A program made the position numbers and the translations under genes. This document shows, piece by piece, positions 9,585 through 18,260 of a stretch of DNA of 64,000 nt. Within the stretch, counting starts at the first letter, position 1; every line of letters begins with the position of its first letter. Under the pieces are notes generated by a model, which did no database searches, was not told the origin of the DNA, and saw only the letters and a list, made by a program, of their open reading frames with translations. Source of the stretch: Gemmatimonadaceae bacterium (GTDB lineage: Bacteria; Gemmatimonadota; Gemmatimonadetes; Gemmatimonadales; Gemmatimonadaceae); assembly GCA_020852815.1 (NCBI GenBank), contig JADZAN010000032.1, positions 1 to 64,000 on the forward strand, given 5' to 3'.

Positions 9585-9868
9585 GTCGTGGCCTCCACGG
9601 CGCGCGGGAGCGTGGCCAGGAATCGCGACACCTGCGCGTCGAACATGTACGAGGCAGCCGTCACCAGCGTTGCCCCGTCGCGCTCGACGACGCCAAACAC
9701 GATCTCCTCGCCCCCCTGCCCGCGAAGCGAGACGTGTGCGGCGCTCTCCTGCTCCGGAAACGCGGCGTAGATGTTGATGCGTCGGGCGAAGAACTCCTTC
9801 GCCGCGGCCAGCACGTCGGCAGGGGCCAGCGTCGTGCGCAGCTCCTGCATGGTCCGTCGTTGCGTCAT
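9581..9868 (-). CDS. Conserved-looking small protein, partner of the ubiquitin-like gene
   Basis: 95 residues, no recognised family. The sequence predicts a helix (PADVLAAAKEFFA), a strand-rich middle (AAHVSLRG, EEIVFGVV, ATLVTAASYM) and a C-terminal helix (DAQVSRFLATLP). No signal peptide or membrane segment. It lies 7 bases downstream of a histidine kinase gene and overlaps the ubiquitin-like gene by 4 bases. It therefore belongs to a three-gene unit and may assist signalling, which is inference from position only. Confidence 0.6.
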   Translation of the reverse strand: MTQRRTMQELRTTLAPADVLAAAKEFFARRINIYAAFPEQESAAHVSLRGQGGEEIVFGVVERDGATLVTAASYMFDAQVSRFLATLPRAVEATT

Positions 9869-9875
9869 GCCCGAA

Positions 9876-11258
9876 TCACGTGATCGTTAGGTTACCCCGC
9901 GCATCGAGCGCGGGCTCGAACTCCAGCGGCAGCGCGAGCGTGAACGCCGTCCCGCTCCCCGGCGCCGATCGCAGCTCAACATCGCCACCCAGGAGTCGCG
10001 CCAATCTCCGAGCCAGCGCCAACCCCAGCCCCGACCCCCCGTAACGGCGTGTCACCGAGCCATCCACCTGGCGAAACGCCTCGAAAACCGTCCCCTGCGC
10101 CTCCACCGGGATCCCGATCCCCGTATCGGCAACCGTGAAGTGGACCCGGTCTCCCACCAGCGTCACCCCCACGTCGACTCGCCCGCGCGGGGTGAACTTG
10201 TACGCGTTCCCCAGCAAGCTAGCGAGGATGCGGGAGATTTTCTTCCGGTCGGATTTCATCCGCGGCATGAACGGCGGCACCTCGGCCACGTGCAGCTCCA
10301 CCTCGCTCGAGCGCCCCTGCGCCGACGCCACCACGTCGTGCAACACCGCCGCGGGGTCAAACTCCTCGATATAGAGCGAGATGTCGCCGCGCGTGAGCGT
10401 CGTCAGCTCGAGCAGGTCCTCGATGAGTTCCAGCAAGCGCTCGCTCGACCGCTTCACGTGCGCCAGGTCCTGCCGCTGTCCGTCGGTGAGGGGGCCGGAA
10501 AGCTCCTCCTGCAGGATCGAGATGTAGCCGAGCACCGAGGTGAGCGGCGTGCGCAGCTCGTGCGAGATGTTGGCCAGGAACTCGTCCTTCGCCTTCCGCG
10601 CCTCGACGACCGCCGCGTACTGCTCCTCCAACTCGGCGTTGGCCTCGGTGAGGGCGGCGTTGGTGCGACGCAGCTGCTCGATGAGCGACGCCTTCTCGGC
10701 GGTGGCCGACATCTGGTCGGCGACGAGACGCATCATCCCGCGCGACTCGGGGCCACGCTTCCCCGATTCGGCGAAGTAGAAGGTCACCGCCCCCAGTACG
10801 CGGCTCGACGTCTGCAGCGGAAGTGCGACGAGCGACTTGAAGCCAAGCTCCGCCGCCACTTCTCCCCAGTCCTCCAGGTCGGCGTCTGTGAAGACGTCGG
10901 GGACCTCGATCACGCGCCGCTCGGCGACCGCCTCGCCGCTGGGGCCAAAGCCCAGGCGCACCCGCATCTCCCCCAGCCACGGCTTGTAGCGCTCCGGCCA
11001 GTTGTACGCGGCGATGAGGTGCATCAGCTCCGAGACGCCGTCTACCAGGTAGACCGAGGCGAAGGTCGCGCCGACCAGCGGCGAGACGCGGTCCAGGGCG
11101 AACTGGAAGACCTCCTCGGGACGGTCGGCGTTGAGGAAGGCGTGCACGATTTCGCGCACCGCCATCAACTCACGCAGCGACTCGGGCGTGGTCGAGGTGG
11201 GGAGGACGGGCTTGGACGATCGCAGCCCCTCGGGGGCCTTGCGGAAAGCCTTGGGCAC
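9876..11258 (-). CDS. GAF-domain sensor histidine kinase
   Basis: 460 residues, soluble. An N-terminal GAF domain (about 35-190) is followed by a coiled coil (about 190-228), a HisKA dimerisation domain with ISHELRTP (phospho-accepting His233) and a HATPase_c domain: LLGNAYKFTPRG (N box), ADTGIGIP (G1) and YGGSGLGLALARRLA (G2). It should phosphorylate itself in response to a ligand bound by GAF. No response regulator gene is adjacent; the two genes downstream are small and unassigned. The C-terminus ends with a 15-residue acidic tail. Confidence 0.88.
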   Translation of the reverse strand: MPKAFRKAPEGLRSSKPVLPTSTTPESLRELMAVREIVHAFLNADRPEEVFQFALDRVSPLVGATFASVYLVDGVSELMHLIAAYNWPERYKPWLGEMRVRLGFGPSGEAVAERRVIEVPDVFTDADLEDWGEVAAELGFKSLVALPLQTSSRVLGAVTFYFAESGKRGPESRGMMRLVADQMSATAEKASLIEQLRRTNAALTEANAELEEQYAAVVEARKAKDEFLANISHELRTPLTSVLGYISILQEELSGPLTDGQRQDLAHVKRSSERLLELIEDLLELTTLTRGDISLYIEEFDPAAVLHDVVASAQGRSSEVELHVAEVPPFMPRMKSDRKKISRILASLLGNAYKFTPRGRVDVGVTLVGDRVHFTVADTGIGIPVEAQGTVFEAFRQVDGSVTRRYGGSGLGLALARRLARLLGGDVELRSAPGSGTAFTLALPLEFEPALDARGNLTIT

Positions 11259-11328
11259 GGGCGTGGATACTAACGTCGGGCAAGCGCGCCGTGAAGAACG
11301 GCAACCCCTACGGCAGAGGCCAGCGCAC

Positions 11329-11358
11329 GAATGGGCGCCGCAACCTCGACGCCCATTC
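11329..11358. terminator. Possible terminator after the porin gene
   Basis: GAATGGGCG (11329-11337) and CGCCCATTC (11350-11358) form a 9-bp perfect stem with a 12-base loop, 40 bases after the porin stop. No U-run follows, so this is a candidate only. Confidence 0.4.
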
Positions 11359-11396
11359 CTGGTATGCCCGCGGTATTCCGTCGCGCGGTCGCTGCG

Positions 11397-12800
11397 CTAG
11401 AACGTCGCGGTGAGCGCCGAGAAGAGCCACGAATACGCTCGTGCGCTCCCGGACTCCTTCATGAAGGCACCGGGGGCGAAGCGCGCAAAGCCGCCGTCCA
11501 TGCGCATGTGCCGACCCAACCGCCACTGCAGCGTGACGTCGAGTTCCGTTCCCACGGCGCGCGAAGTCCCGGCGTTGCCGGCGCGGAACACGCCACCCGT
11601 CGCGTCGTACGCCGCGTCGGCGGTGGAGGCGCGCTGGAAGGAGTGCAGCCCGGTCCTGAAGCGACCTGCGGGGAGCGGGGAGAACTGCACGACGAAACGC
11701 TCTTCCACGAGGTTGCGGCGCCCCAGCACGTCGGCGTAGCCGGCGTATGCATGGGCCAGGGGATACAACTGATCCCACGTCCCGCTCTGCGCGCGTTCGC
11801 CCGCGGCGGTCCCGCTCGCCCGATCAAAGCCCAGCGCGAACGACGGAGTCCAGCGACGCTTGGGCGACCAGGTGAGGTCGCTGGCGAGCATGGTGGCGTA
11901 GGATGTGTTGCCGCTGGTGCTCACCTGCTGCGCGCCGCCTTCGACCTCGAGCAGGAGGTCGGGACGGGCAAGTGGCGTGACGACGCGCGCCGTTGCCGCC
12001 GAACGCTTCGTGGACGGCGTCGTCCCCACCGCGTCCAGCGACTTGACGAGGATGGCGCCTTCGACGATGCGGCCGCCGCGCGGCGCCTGCCAGGCGGCGG
12101 TGGTTCCCCAGAGTTGGGCCACATCATCGGCGATGTCGCGGCGAAGCGGGCGCAACGTGAGCGGGTGCGCCGCGAAGGCGCCGAGCGCGAGCGAGCCGCG
12201 CCGCGCCTCCACCGCCGCGCCCTCGAAGACGCGGCGCACGTTGGCCCAGTCGAGCGGCGAGATGATGCGCTCGCGCCCCAGCAGCAACTCCTGCCGTCCC
12301 ACGCGTGCGGCGGCCTTCACGCCGTTCATGGTTCCACCCAGCTCTACAAATGCGTTGCCGAGGTCGCCGCGATCGCGATCGATCGCACGCGCGCCGCCGG
12401 GCAACTCCCGGCCGGAGACATCGGCAAAGCGCCCCTCGACAAAGGCGCGCACGTGCGTCCCCAGGTGGAGGTCGGCGTGCAGGTGCGCGCGGACCGCGGT
12501 GAACGCATCGGTGCGCGTGCCGGCGCCGCCACCAAGGAAGTTCTGGACCGATTCGCCGCGCACGCGCACGTGTCCACCGAAGGAGAGCCATGCCGCCCCT
12601 CCCTCACCTAACGCGATGTGCTTGAGCGGATCGAGCGGATCGCCGGAGGGAGCCTTGGACCAGTCTTCGCGAAAGCGGAGGTTCTCGAAGGCGGGGCGCG
12701 GTGCGGGGGCAGCCGCCTGGGCACCGGCATGTGCAGCGGGACGGAGCGCACCGGCCACGATGCACAGCGTCGGCAGGAGCAATCTGGCACGGGCTTGCAT
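11397..12800 (-). CDS. Alginate-export-type outer-membrane porin of the nirK cluster
   Basis: 467 residues from MQARARLLLP, with a signal peptide cleaved near AHAGAQA (about residue 29). The remainder is strand-rich with alternating aromatic residues, has WLSFGGHVRVRGESVQNF early and RVGRQELLLGRERIISPLDW in the middle (a motif typical of alginate_exp barrels), and ends in Phe, as usual for outer-membrane proteins. The start at 12800 was chosen for the signal peptide. It follows nirK-nirV-SCO1 in the same orientation with a 64-base gap. Its role in nitrite or copper uptake is inference. Confidence 0.7.
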   Translation of the reverse strand: MQARARLLLPTLCIVAGALRPAAHAGAQAAAPAPRPAFENLRFREDWSKAPSGDPLDPLKHIALGEGGAAWLSFGGHVRVRGESVQNFLGGGAGTRTDAFTAVRAHLHADLHLGTHVRAFVEGRFADVSGRELPGGARAIDRDRGDLGNAFVELGGTMNGVKAAARVGRQELLLGRERIISPLDWANVRRVFEGAAVEARRGSLALGAFAAHPLTLRPLRRDIADDVAQLWGTTAAWQAPRGGRIVEGAILVKSLDAVGTTPSTKRSAATARVVTPLARPDLLLEVEGGAQQVSTSGNTSYATMLASDLTWSPKRRWTPSFALGFDRASGTAAGERAQSGTWDQLYPLAHAYAGYADVLGRRNLVEERFVVQFSPLPAGRFRTGLHSFQRASTADAAYDATGGVFRAGNAGTSRAVGTELDVTLQWRLGRHMRMDGGFARFAPGAFMKESGSARAYSWLFSALTATF

Positions 12801-12864
12801 GAACGATGATGGGATGGATGTCGAGGCGCCGCGCGGGAGGCGCGCGGTGCCGGAGGTGGTTGCC

Positions 12865-13518
12865 CTAACGCGCGGGTGCCGCGGCGCGCGCGGCGGCGAC
12901 GACGGCCTTGCCAAGTGCCTCGCGGTCGCCCGGAACGCGCGGCGACTGGAAGCGCATCACGCCGTCGGCGTCGAGCACGCTGATGATGTTGGAGTGGTCG
13001 AAGTCACCGCTCGGCAGTTGCCGGTAGCTCACGCCGAGCAGCACCGCCAACTGGCGCACGTCGGATGGTGCGCCGCGCACGACGAGCCACCGGTCGTCGA
13101 GCGCCATCTTGCTCGCATGCCGGTGGAGCGCACCAACCGAGTCACGCGCCGGATCGAACGAGGCGAGGACGAAGCGCACCTTGGGCCTGACGTCGGCGGG
13201 GAGCGCATTCTGCACCAGCTGCATCTCGCGCGTGATGAGCGGACAGGTCATCGTGCACGAGGTGTACACCATGGCGACGACGACCGTCTCACCCCGCAGG
13301 TCGGCGAGCGCGATGGCACGTCCGTCGTGGTTGGTCCACCGCCCGGAGAGACGATAGAGGGAGAGTTCGGGGAGCGCGCCGGCCGCGGTACGTCCTTGCG
13401 CCTGTGCCTGCGGCGCGACGAAGGGGAGGAGGCACAACAGCGCGCTGCAGCACGTGAGCGCGCGGCACGTGAGCGCGAGCGCGCGCCGTGCGCGGGGCGT
13501 CCCAACGCCGGTGATCAT
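12865..13518 (-). CDS. SCO1/SenC-type copper chaperone
   Basis: 217 residues with an N-terminal signal or anchor segment (about 12-40, ending QAQAQG). The thioredoxin-like SCO fold keeps both copper-binding cysteines (YTSCTMTC, Cys88 and Cys92) and the distal histidine in DFDHSNII (His175). SCO proteins deliver copper to periplasmic copper enzymes. In this cluster the natural client is NirK, although cytochrome oxidase is also possible. The start overlaps the stop of nirV (ATGA). Confidence 0.85.
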   Translation of the reverse strand: MITGVGTPRARRALALTCRALTCCSALLCLLPFVAPQAQAQGRTAAGALPELSLYRLSGRWTNHDGRAIALADLRGETVVVAMVYTSCTMTCPLITREMQLVQNALPADVRPKVRFVLASFDPARDSVGALHRHASKMALDDRWLVVRGAPSDVRQLAVLLGVSYRQLPSGDFDHSNIISVLDADGVMRFQSPRVPGDREALGKAVVAAARAAAPAR

Positions 13519-14342
13519 TGTCGTCCTCGTGCAGGAGAAGGCGCCGCATCGCGCGCGACGCGGAAGCCGAGCGTTGCCAATGCATAGGTGCCGCGCAGCG
13601 AACCGCGCACTGCGTAGCGCATGAAGGCCGCGTAGTTGCCGGGATCGGCGGTGAGCGCGGCCCCGCCGGCGCAGAACAAGCCGTCGTCAGGCGTTCCGTC
13701 GCCGCGCGACTCTCCACTGGTGACGACGGCGTTGAAGTCGTCGACCCATTCCCAGGGACCGCCGTGCAATCCCACCACGCCGTCATCGCTCACCAGGCGG
13801 GCGGTGGGGTTGGCGGCGCCTGACGACTGCGCACCGTAGGTCGACAGCAGGTGCGCCTGCAGGCGCTCGGGCGAGGGGCCGAGCGCGCGCTGGAAGCGGC
13901 TCGCGGCCAGTTCCCACTCCGCCGAAGTGGGGAGGCGTGCCCCCCGCCACTCGGCGTAGGCATGTGCGGCAAACCAGGAGACGTTCACCACGCTCGCCGT
14001 GGCATCGACGCCCGGTCCCGGCACCGTATCGTTTGCCCAGTGCCGCAAGTAGGCGGCGTCGGCGGCGATGCGCGGCACGCGCGAGCGCCGCCACTCGGGC
14101 CGGGCGATGACAAACTGCAGAAAATCCGCATTGCTCACGGGGCGCTCGGCGAGCAGGAAGGGCGCAACCGCGAGCCCCGTGTCGGCAACCCCCGCCAGGT
14201 AGAAGGGGCGCACATGTCCGCCCGCCACCGCACGATAGCGGAGGGCGGGCGCACGCTGTGCGGCGGCGCCCGAGGCGCCACCGCACAGCAGGACCAGCAT
14301 CATCCCGCACACTCGCGCCTTACGCGTCGAGATGGGGAGCAT
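13515..14342 (-). CDS. nirV: NirV-like SUMF1/formylglycine-generating-fold protein
   Basis: 275 residues with a signal peptide (MMLVLLCGGASGAAAQ). The formylglycine-generating-enzyme-type fold shows in FLLAERPVSNADFLQFV, VVNVSWFAAHAYAEWRGARLPTSAEWE, GGPWEWVDDF and the closing YALATLGFRVARD. NirV proteins of this fold are encoded directly beside nirK in several denitrifiers; their biochemical role is unsettled. The two active-site cysteines of true formylglycine generators are not evident, which argues against sulfatase activation. It lies 14 bases after nirK and overlaps SCO1 by 4. Confidence 0.7.
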   Translation of the reverse strand: MLPISTRKARVCGMMLVLLCGGASGAAAQRAPALRYRAVAGGHVRPFYLAGVADTGLAVAPFLLAERPVSNADFLQFVIARPEWRRSRVPRIAADAAYLRHWANDTVPGPGVDATASVVNVSWFAAHAYAEWRGARLPTSAEWELAASRFQRALGPSPERLQAHLLSTYGAQSSGAANPTARLVSDDGVVGLHGGPWEWVDDFNAVVTSGESRGDGTPDDGLFCAGGAALTADPGNYAAFMRYAVRGSLRGTYALATLGFRVARDAAPSPARGRQ

Positions 14343-14356
14343 GAGCGTGTGCTACC

Positions 14357-15901
14357 TCAGGGCTTGGGTCGTGCGGCGCGCACGCGCTGCACGTCCTTCA
14401 ACGTCACCAGGTCGGTGGCGTGGTTGCCGAAGTTGGTGCGCACGTACGACAGCACGGCGGCAATGTCGGTGTTGGTGAGCGCGAGGCTCGGCATCACACC
14501 GTTGAACTTCTGCCCGTTGACCGTGACTTCACCCGACAAGCCACGCATCACGACGCCGATGGCGCGGTCCTTGTCCGCCATGAGGAAGTCGCTCCCCTTG
14601 AGCGGCGGGAAGGCCCCGGGGACGCCCTCTCCACCTAACTGGTGGCAGGCGACGCAGTTGCCGGCAAACACCTGCTGGCCACGGGCGAGCAGCTCGGCGC
14701 GCGGCAGTTCGCGTTCCGGCGCGGCGCTGGCCTCGGCCGGCATCGTCTGCACCGCCCCGCCTTCGGGGAGATACACGACGTCGCTCTGCTTGCCGGAGTA
14801 GATGACCTTCTGTTCGTCGCCCTCGACCTTGAGCATCCCCAGCGCCCCCTTGTTGAAGGCGCGGAAGATCGAGTGATCGACGAGAATGAACGTCCCCGGC
14901 ACTTCGAGCTTGAAGTCGACCATCGCCGAACCGCCCGCCGGGACGAGGGTCGTCTGGACGTCATGCTGGTTGGCGATCGATCCACCTTCGGTGTAGACCT
15001 TGTCGAAGATTTCGCCGATCACGTGGAAGCTCGACACCAGGTTGGGGCCGCCGTTGCCGACGTACATGCGCACCTTCTCGCCCACCTTGGCCTTGAGTGC
15101 GTTGTCGCCGGCCACCGCGCCCACCGAGCCGTTGAAGACGACGTACTCCGGATCTTCGTGGAGCGCCTTCTCCATGTCGAACGGCTGGACGCCCGCCTCG
15201 CCATGGCGCCCCGCGGTGTAGAACTCGCTCTGCACGATGTAGAACTCGCGATCGACCGGAGGGAGCCCCTCGGGCGGTTCGACGAGGATGAGGCCGTACA
15301 TGCCGTTGGCGATGTGCATGCCGACCGGCGCGGTTGCGCAATGGTAGATGTAGAGGCCCGGATTGAGCGCGGCGAACGAGAACTGCGAGCTATGCCCCGG
15401 CGCCGTGAACGACGACGCCGCGCCACCACCGGGCCCAGTCACGGCATGCAGGTCGATGTTGTGCGGCATCTTGCTCGTCGGGTGGTTGTTGAGGTGGAAC
15501 TCCACCTCGTCACCCGAGCGCACCCGCAGCATGGGACCCGGCACCGATCCGCCAAAGGTCCAGAACGTGTACTCGACGCCGTCGGCGAGGCGCTTGCGCA
15601 CTTCGCGCGTCTCGAGATTGATGATGATCTTCGCGGGAGTCTTGCGGGTGATCGCCTTGGGGACCGCAGGGGCATGGGCGACCTGGAGCGTCTCGACCGG
15701 GAGCGCGCCGCTCGGCCGATTCGCGAGCGGATCCCTCGCCGACGCCGAGTCCTGCTGGGAACAACCCTGGAGCGATAGTGCGACGCATACAGCTGCAACT
15801 AGCACACGAAACGGCGCCTTGCTCGAAGCGGAGACGGCGATGGTCGAGTGATCCACGGTGCGTACCGTTGGGCAGTGGGGGATGCGGCGCGTCGGCATCA
15901 T
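14357..15901 (-). CDS. nirK: Copper nitrite reductase with C-terminal cytochrome c domain
   Basis: Reduces nitrite to NO in the periplasm. Numbered from the ATG at 15901 (514 residues): lipobox LQGC with Cys47; two cupredoxin domains with all copper ligands, namely His147, His152 and Asp150 in PHNIDLHA, His187-Cys188, His196 and Met201 in [16 protein letters not shown], and His293 in [12 protein letters not shown] fused cytochrome c domain has CVACH (416-420) and a likely axial Met470. The fused heme domain suggests direct electron delivery. The upstream ATG at 15967 would place the operator-like palindromes inside the gene, so 15901 (or GTG near 15856) is preferred. Confidence 0.92.
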   Translation of the reverse strand: MMPTRRIPHCPTVRTVDHSTIAVSASSKAPFRVLVAAVCVALSLQGCSQQDSASARDPLANRPSGALPVETLQVAHAPAVPKAITRKTPAKIIINLETREVRKRLADGVEYTFWTFGGSVPGPMLRVRSGDEVEFHLNNHPTSKMPHNIDLHAVTGPGGGAASSFTAPGHSSQFSFAALNPGLYIYHCATAPVGMHIANGMYGLILVEPPEGLPPVDREFYIVQSEFYTAGRHGEAGVQPFDMEKALHEDPEYVVFNGSVGAVAGDNALKAKVGEKVRMYVGNGGPNLVSSFHVIGEIFDKVYTEGGSIANQHDVQTTLVPAGGSAMVDFKLEVPGTFILVDHSIFRAFNKGALGMLKVEGDEQKVIYSGKQSDVVYLPEGGAVQTMPAEASAAPERELPRAELLARGQQVFAGNCVACHQLGGEGVPGAFPPLKGSDFLMADKDRAIGVVMRGLSGEVTVNGQKFNGVMPSLALTNTDIAAVLSYVRTNFGNHATDLVTLKDVQRVRAARPKP

Positions 15902-15942
15902 GCAAGGGCGCGCCGCAGGGGGATTCGGGCGGCGAGAAACAT

Positions 15943-15954
15943 CATATGCATATG
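15943..15954. promoter_or_regulatory. Palindrome CATATGCATATG upstream of nirK
   Basis: Perfect 12-base palindrome in an A/T-rich pocket 42-53 bases before the preferred nirK start. Its ATGCAT centre resembles the core of NsrR-type sites, but a full NsrR consensus is not present. It is a candidate operator or promoter element. Confidence 0.4.
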
Positions 15955-15971
15955 TCGAATTGCGCATGGCA

Positions 15972-15993
15972 CTTTCACCTACAACGGTGAAAG
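15972..15993. promoter_or_regulatory. Inverted repeat CTTTCACC-N6-GGTGAAAG upstream of nirK
   Basis: Perfect 8-bp arms (15972-15979 and 15986-15993) with a 6-base spacer, in the low-GC control region of nirK. The dyad has the size of a transcription-factor site. The regulator is unknown; no regulator gene is adjacent. Confidence 0.5.
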
Positions 15994-16022
15994 CACTTCC
16001 CTGAATCCACGTGAGGAAGTGC
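15993..16022. promoter_or_regulatory. Inverted repeat GCACTTCC-N14-GGAAGTGC upstream of nirK
   Basis: Perfect 8-bp arms (15993-16000 and 16015-16022) immediately adjoining the preceding dyad. Two abutting dyads plus the CATATG palindrome make this stretch the clearest control region in the window. Confidence 0.45.
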
Positions 16023-16133
16023 GCTACTTAACCCGCGTCGGTTGTTCGCAGTGCGCCGGTCGCACCCGGTCAGGCGCAAACGCTGCGTGAAGGCTCGGCA
16101 ATTGTGTGTGCGCGCGACGTCGCGCGATGTCGC

Positions 16134-16163
16134 GCACCGCGCGCGTCCCGGCGCGCGCGGTGC
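16134..16163. terminator. Hairpin after the short-chain dehydrogenase gene
   Basis: GCACCGCGCGCG (16134-16145) pairs with CGCGCGCGGTGC (16152-16163), a 12-bp perfect stem with a 6-base loop, starting 11 bases past the stop of the dehydrogenase. It probably separates that gene from nirK transcription. Confidence 0.55.
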
Positions 16164-16174
16164 GATGCGCGCAC

Positions 16175-16852
16175 TCACCGCGTGGGGCGCGCGGCGCGAA
16201 CCTCGACCATGAAGGTGAGGGCGTGCGCAGGCATGGAGAGAATCTGCGCAACACACGCGGCCACGTCGTCCGGGCGCAGCGCCCACGCCACCTTGGAACC
16301 GCCAGGGGTGAGTTCGGTGGCGACCGACCCCGGCATCACGAGCGAGACCTTCACGCCATGGTCACGCACCTCGAGCATGAGGCACTCGCTCAGCGCCTGC
16401 ACGGCATGTTTGGTGGCGTTGTAGCCGCTCCCGCCGAGCATGATGCTTCGCCCGGCGATGGACGACACGTTGATGATGTGGCCGGCACCCTTGGCAATCA
16501 TCCCCGGAAGGATGGCGTGCGTGACGTGATAGATGGCGTTGACGTTCACGTCCATCATCTCGCTCCACTCGTCGGGCATGAGGTCGATGAAGGACTTGCG
16601 GTGCATGACGCCGGCGTTGTTGACGAGCACGTCGGCCGTGACCCCCTGCAGCGCGGTGGCAATCGCCGTGGGATCGCGCAGGTCGACGCCGACGGCGGTG
16701 CAGCGCCCCCCCTTGGCGGCGATCTCGGCGCCGAGCGTGCGGAGCTGGTCCTCGCTACGGGCGAGGGCGACGATGTCGTAGTCGGGAGCGAGGCGGAGGG
16801 CGATGGCGCGGCCGATTCCTTTGGAGGCGCCGGTGATGAGGGCTGAGGGCAT
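16175..16852 (-). CDS. Short-chain dehydrogenase/reductase
   Basis: 225 residues, cytoplasmic NAD(P)-dependent oxidoreductase of the classical SDR type. The nucleotide motif TGASKGIG (residues 7-14), the NNAGV motif (about 76-80), catalytic Ser in INVSSIAG and YNATK (Tyr and Lys) are all present. ALARSE after strand 2 has Arg, which favours NADP. Substrate unknown. The region directly before the ATG is a run of CGTCTTCT repeats rather than a Shine-Dalgarno site. The gene follows an M20 peptidase gene with a 46-base gap. Confidence 0.85.
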   Translation of the reverse strand: MPSALITGASKGIGRAIALRLAPDYDIVALARSEDQLRTLGAEIAAKGGRCTAVGVDLRDPTAIATALQGVTADVLVNNAGVMHRKSFIDLMPDEWSEMMDVNVNAIYHVTHAILPGMIAKGAGHIINVSSIAGRSIMLGGSGYNATKHAVQALSECLMLEVRDHGVKVSLVMPGSVATELTPGGSKVAWALRPDDVAACVAQILSMPAHALTFMVEVRAARPTR

Positions 16853-16860
16853 GGAGAGGC

Positions 16861-16892
16861 AGAAGACGAGAAGACGAGAAGACGAGAAGACG
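16861..16892. repeat. Four tandem copies of an 8-bp unit (AGAAGACG)
   Basis: Exact fourfold repeat lying 9-40 bases before the dehydrogenase ATG; on the coding strand it reads CGTCTTCT. A closely related series precedes the ftcD start at 52218-52243. Confidence 0.8.
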
Positions 16893-16898
16893 AGGGGG

Positions 16899-18260
16899 CT
16901 AAGCTGAGCGAAGCATTCGATTCACGATGCTGTGTATCAGGCGGACGCCAAAGGCGAGCGACTCGACGGGGACGCGTTCGTCGTGGCCGTGCATGCGGTC
17001 CTCGTCTTCCTGCGTGAGGGGGAACGGGAGGATGCCATAGCAGGGGATGCCGGCCTTGCGCAGCGTGGCCGAGTCGGTGGCGCCGGTGGAGAGATACGGG
17101 ACGGTGCGGAGGCGGCCGTCGAGGGCGGCGACGCTCTCGGCGATGGCGCGGAATAGCGGCGAGTCGACAGGTGACGACGGCGCGTCGTCGCCGCTGGCGC
17201 GCACGCGGAAGGTGACATCGGGGTCGCCGACCAGCTCGCGCAGTCGCTCGATCACATCGTCGATCCGTTCGCCCGGGAGCGTGCGGATGTTGAGCGTTGC
17301 CTCGGCTTCAGTCGGAATCACGTTCGACCGGATACCGCCGCTGATGAGCGTTGGGGAGATCCCGTTGCGCAGGATGGCGTTGAGGGATGGGACGCGCGAC
17401 AGCGTCCGGGCGCCCCTGGCGGCGCGCGCGGTGTCGTCAGACGCAACGTCGCCCATCGCGCGGCGCTGCGGAGCGTCGGGCCAGACGTGGGAGAGTTCCT
17501 CGAAGAAGCGCCGCGTCACGGGGCCCAGGTGCAACGGCTCCTGGTGCGCGCTGATGCGCGCGAGTGCCGCAGCCAGGCGGGTGATGGCGTTGCCGCCATG
17601 CGGGATCGCCGCGTGACCGCCCGGTCCGCGCGCGGTGACGATCACGTTGTGCGGGACCTTCTCCGCGCATTGCACCGCGGCGTAGAGCGGCCGCCCGTCG
17701 ACCACGCGCACGCGACCGCCTTCGTTCAGCGCGAACTCGGCCTCCACCAGTTCGCGGCGATGCTCGAGGACCCAGTCGATGCCGTACGCGCCCCCCGTCT
17801 CCTCGTCGGACGTGGCAAGGAGGACCAGGTCGCGCGCCGGGAGCGTTCCCGTCTCCACGATGGCGCGCCTCTCAAGGAGCATCGCCATGAGATTGCAGGC
17901 GAGCATCCCCTTGTCATCGATGGCGCCACGCCCGTAGAGGAAGCCATCCCGAATCTCGGCGCCAAACGGCGGGACGCTCCACTTCGCCGCCTCCACGCCC
18001 ACCACGTCCATGTGCGCCATGAGGAGAAGCGGACGCTGCGAGCCATCGCCGCGCACGCGCGCCACGAAGGCCGCGCGCCCTTCGGCCGGCTCGTCCAGCC
18101 AGGTCTCCACCCCTTCTGCACGCAGGACCTGGTCGAGGTAGCGCGCGACCGCCATCTCATTCCCGGGCGGGTTGCTCGTGTCGAGGCGAATAAGAGCCTG
18201 GAGGTGGCTGACGGTCTCGTCGAGGATCGGGTCGGAGAGTGCGGATGGGTCGGTGGTCAT
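16899..18260 (-). CDS. M20-family metallopeptidase
   Basis: 453 residues from MTTDPSALSD; an upstream extension in the same frame is less likely. It has the di-zinc M20 pattern: LMAHMDVV (first His/Asp), GRGAIDDKG (bridging Asp), SDEETGG (catalytic Glu and ligand) and a late His in MHGHDERV. A dimerisation domain lies between about 190 and 340. Family members remove an amino-terminal or N-acyl group from peptides or amino acids (carboxypeptidase, DapE or ArgE-like); the length and HMDVV form favour a general dipeptidase/carboxypeptidase. No signal peptide. Confidence 0.85.
   Translation of the reverse strand: MTTDPSALSDPILDETVSHLQALIRLDTSNPPGNEMAVARYLDQVLRAEGVETWLDEPAEGRAAFVARVRGDGSQRPLLLMAHMDVVGVEAAKWSVPPFGAEIRDGFLYGRGAIDDKGMLACNLMAMLLERRAIVETGTLPARDLVLLATSDEETGGAYGIDWVLEHRRELVEAEFALNEGGRVRVVDGRPLYAAVQCAEKVPHNVIVTARGPGGHAAIPHGGNAITRLAAALARISAHQEPLHLGPVTRRFFEELSHVWPDAPQRRAMGDVASDDTARAARGARTLSRVPSLNAILRNGISPTLISGGIRSNVIPTEAEATLNIRTLPGERIDDVIERLRELVGDPDVTFRVRASGDDAPSSPVDSPLFRAIAESVAALDGRLRTVPYLSTGATDSATLRKAGIPCYGILPFPLTQEDEDRMHGHDERVPVESLAFGVRLIHSIVNRMLRSA

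Noticed and set aside
13515-14342. True formylglycine-generating enzyme for sulfatases
   Set aside because: No sulfatase gene is nearby, active-site cysteines are not evident, and the place beside nirK fits NirV.
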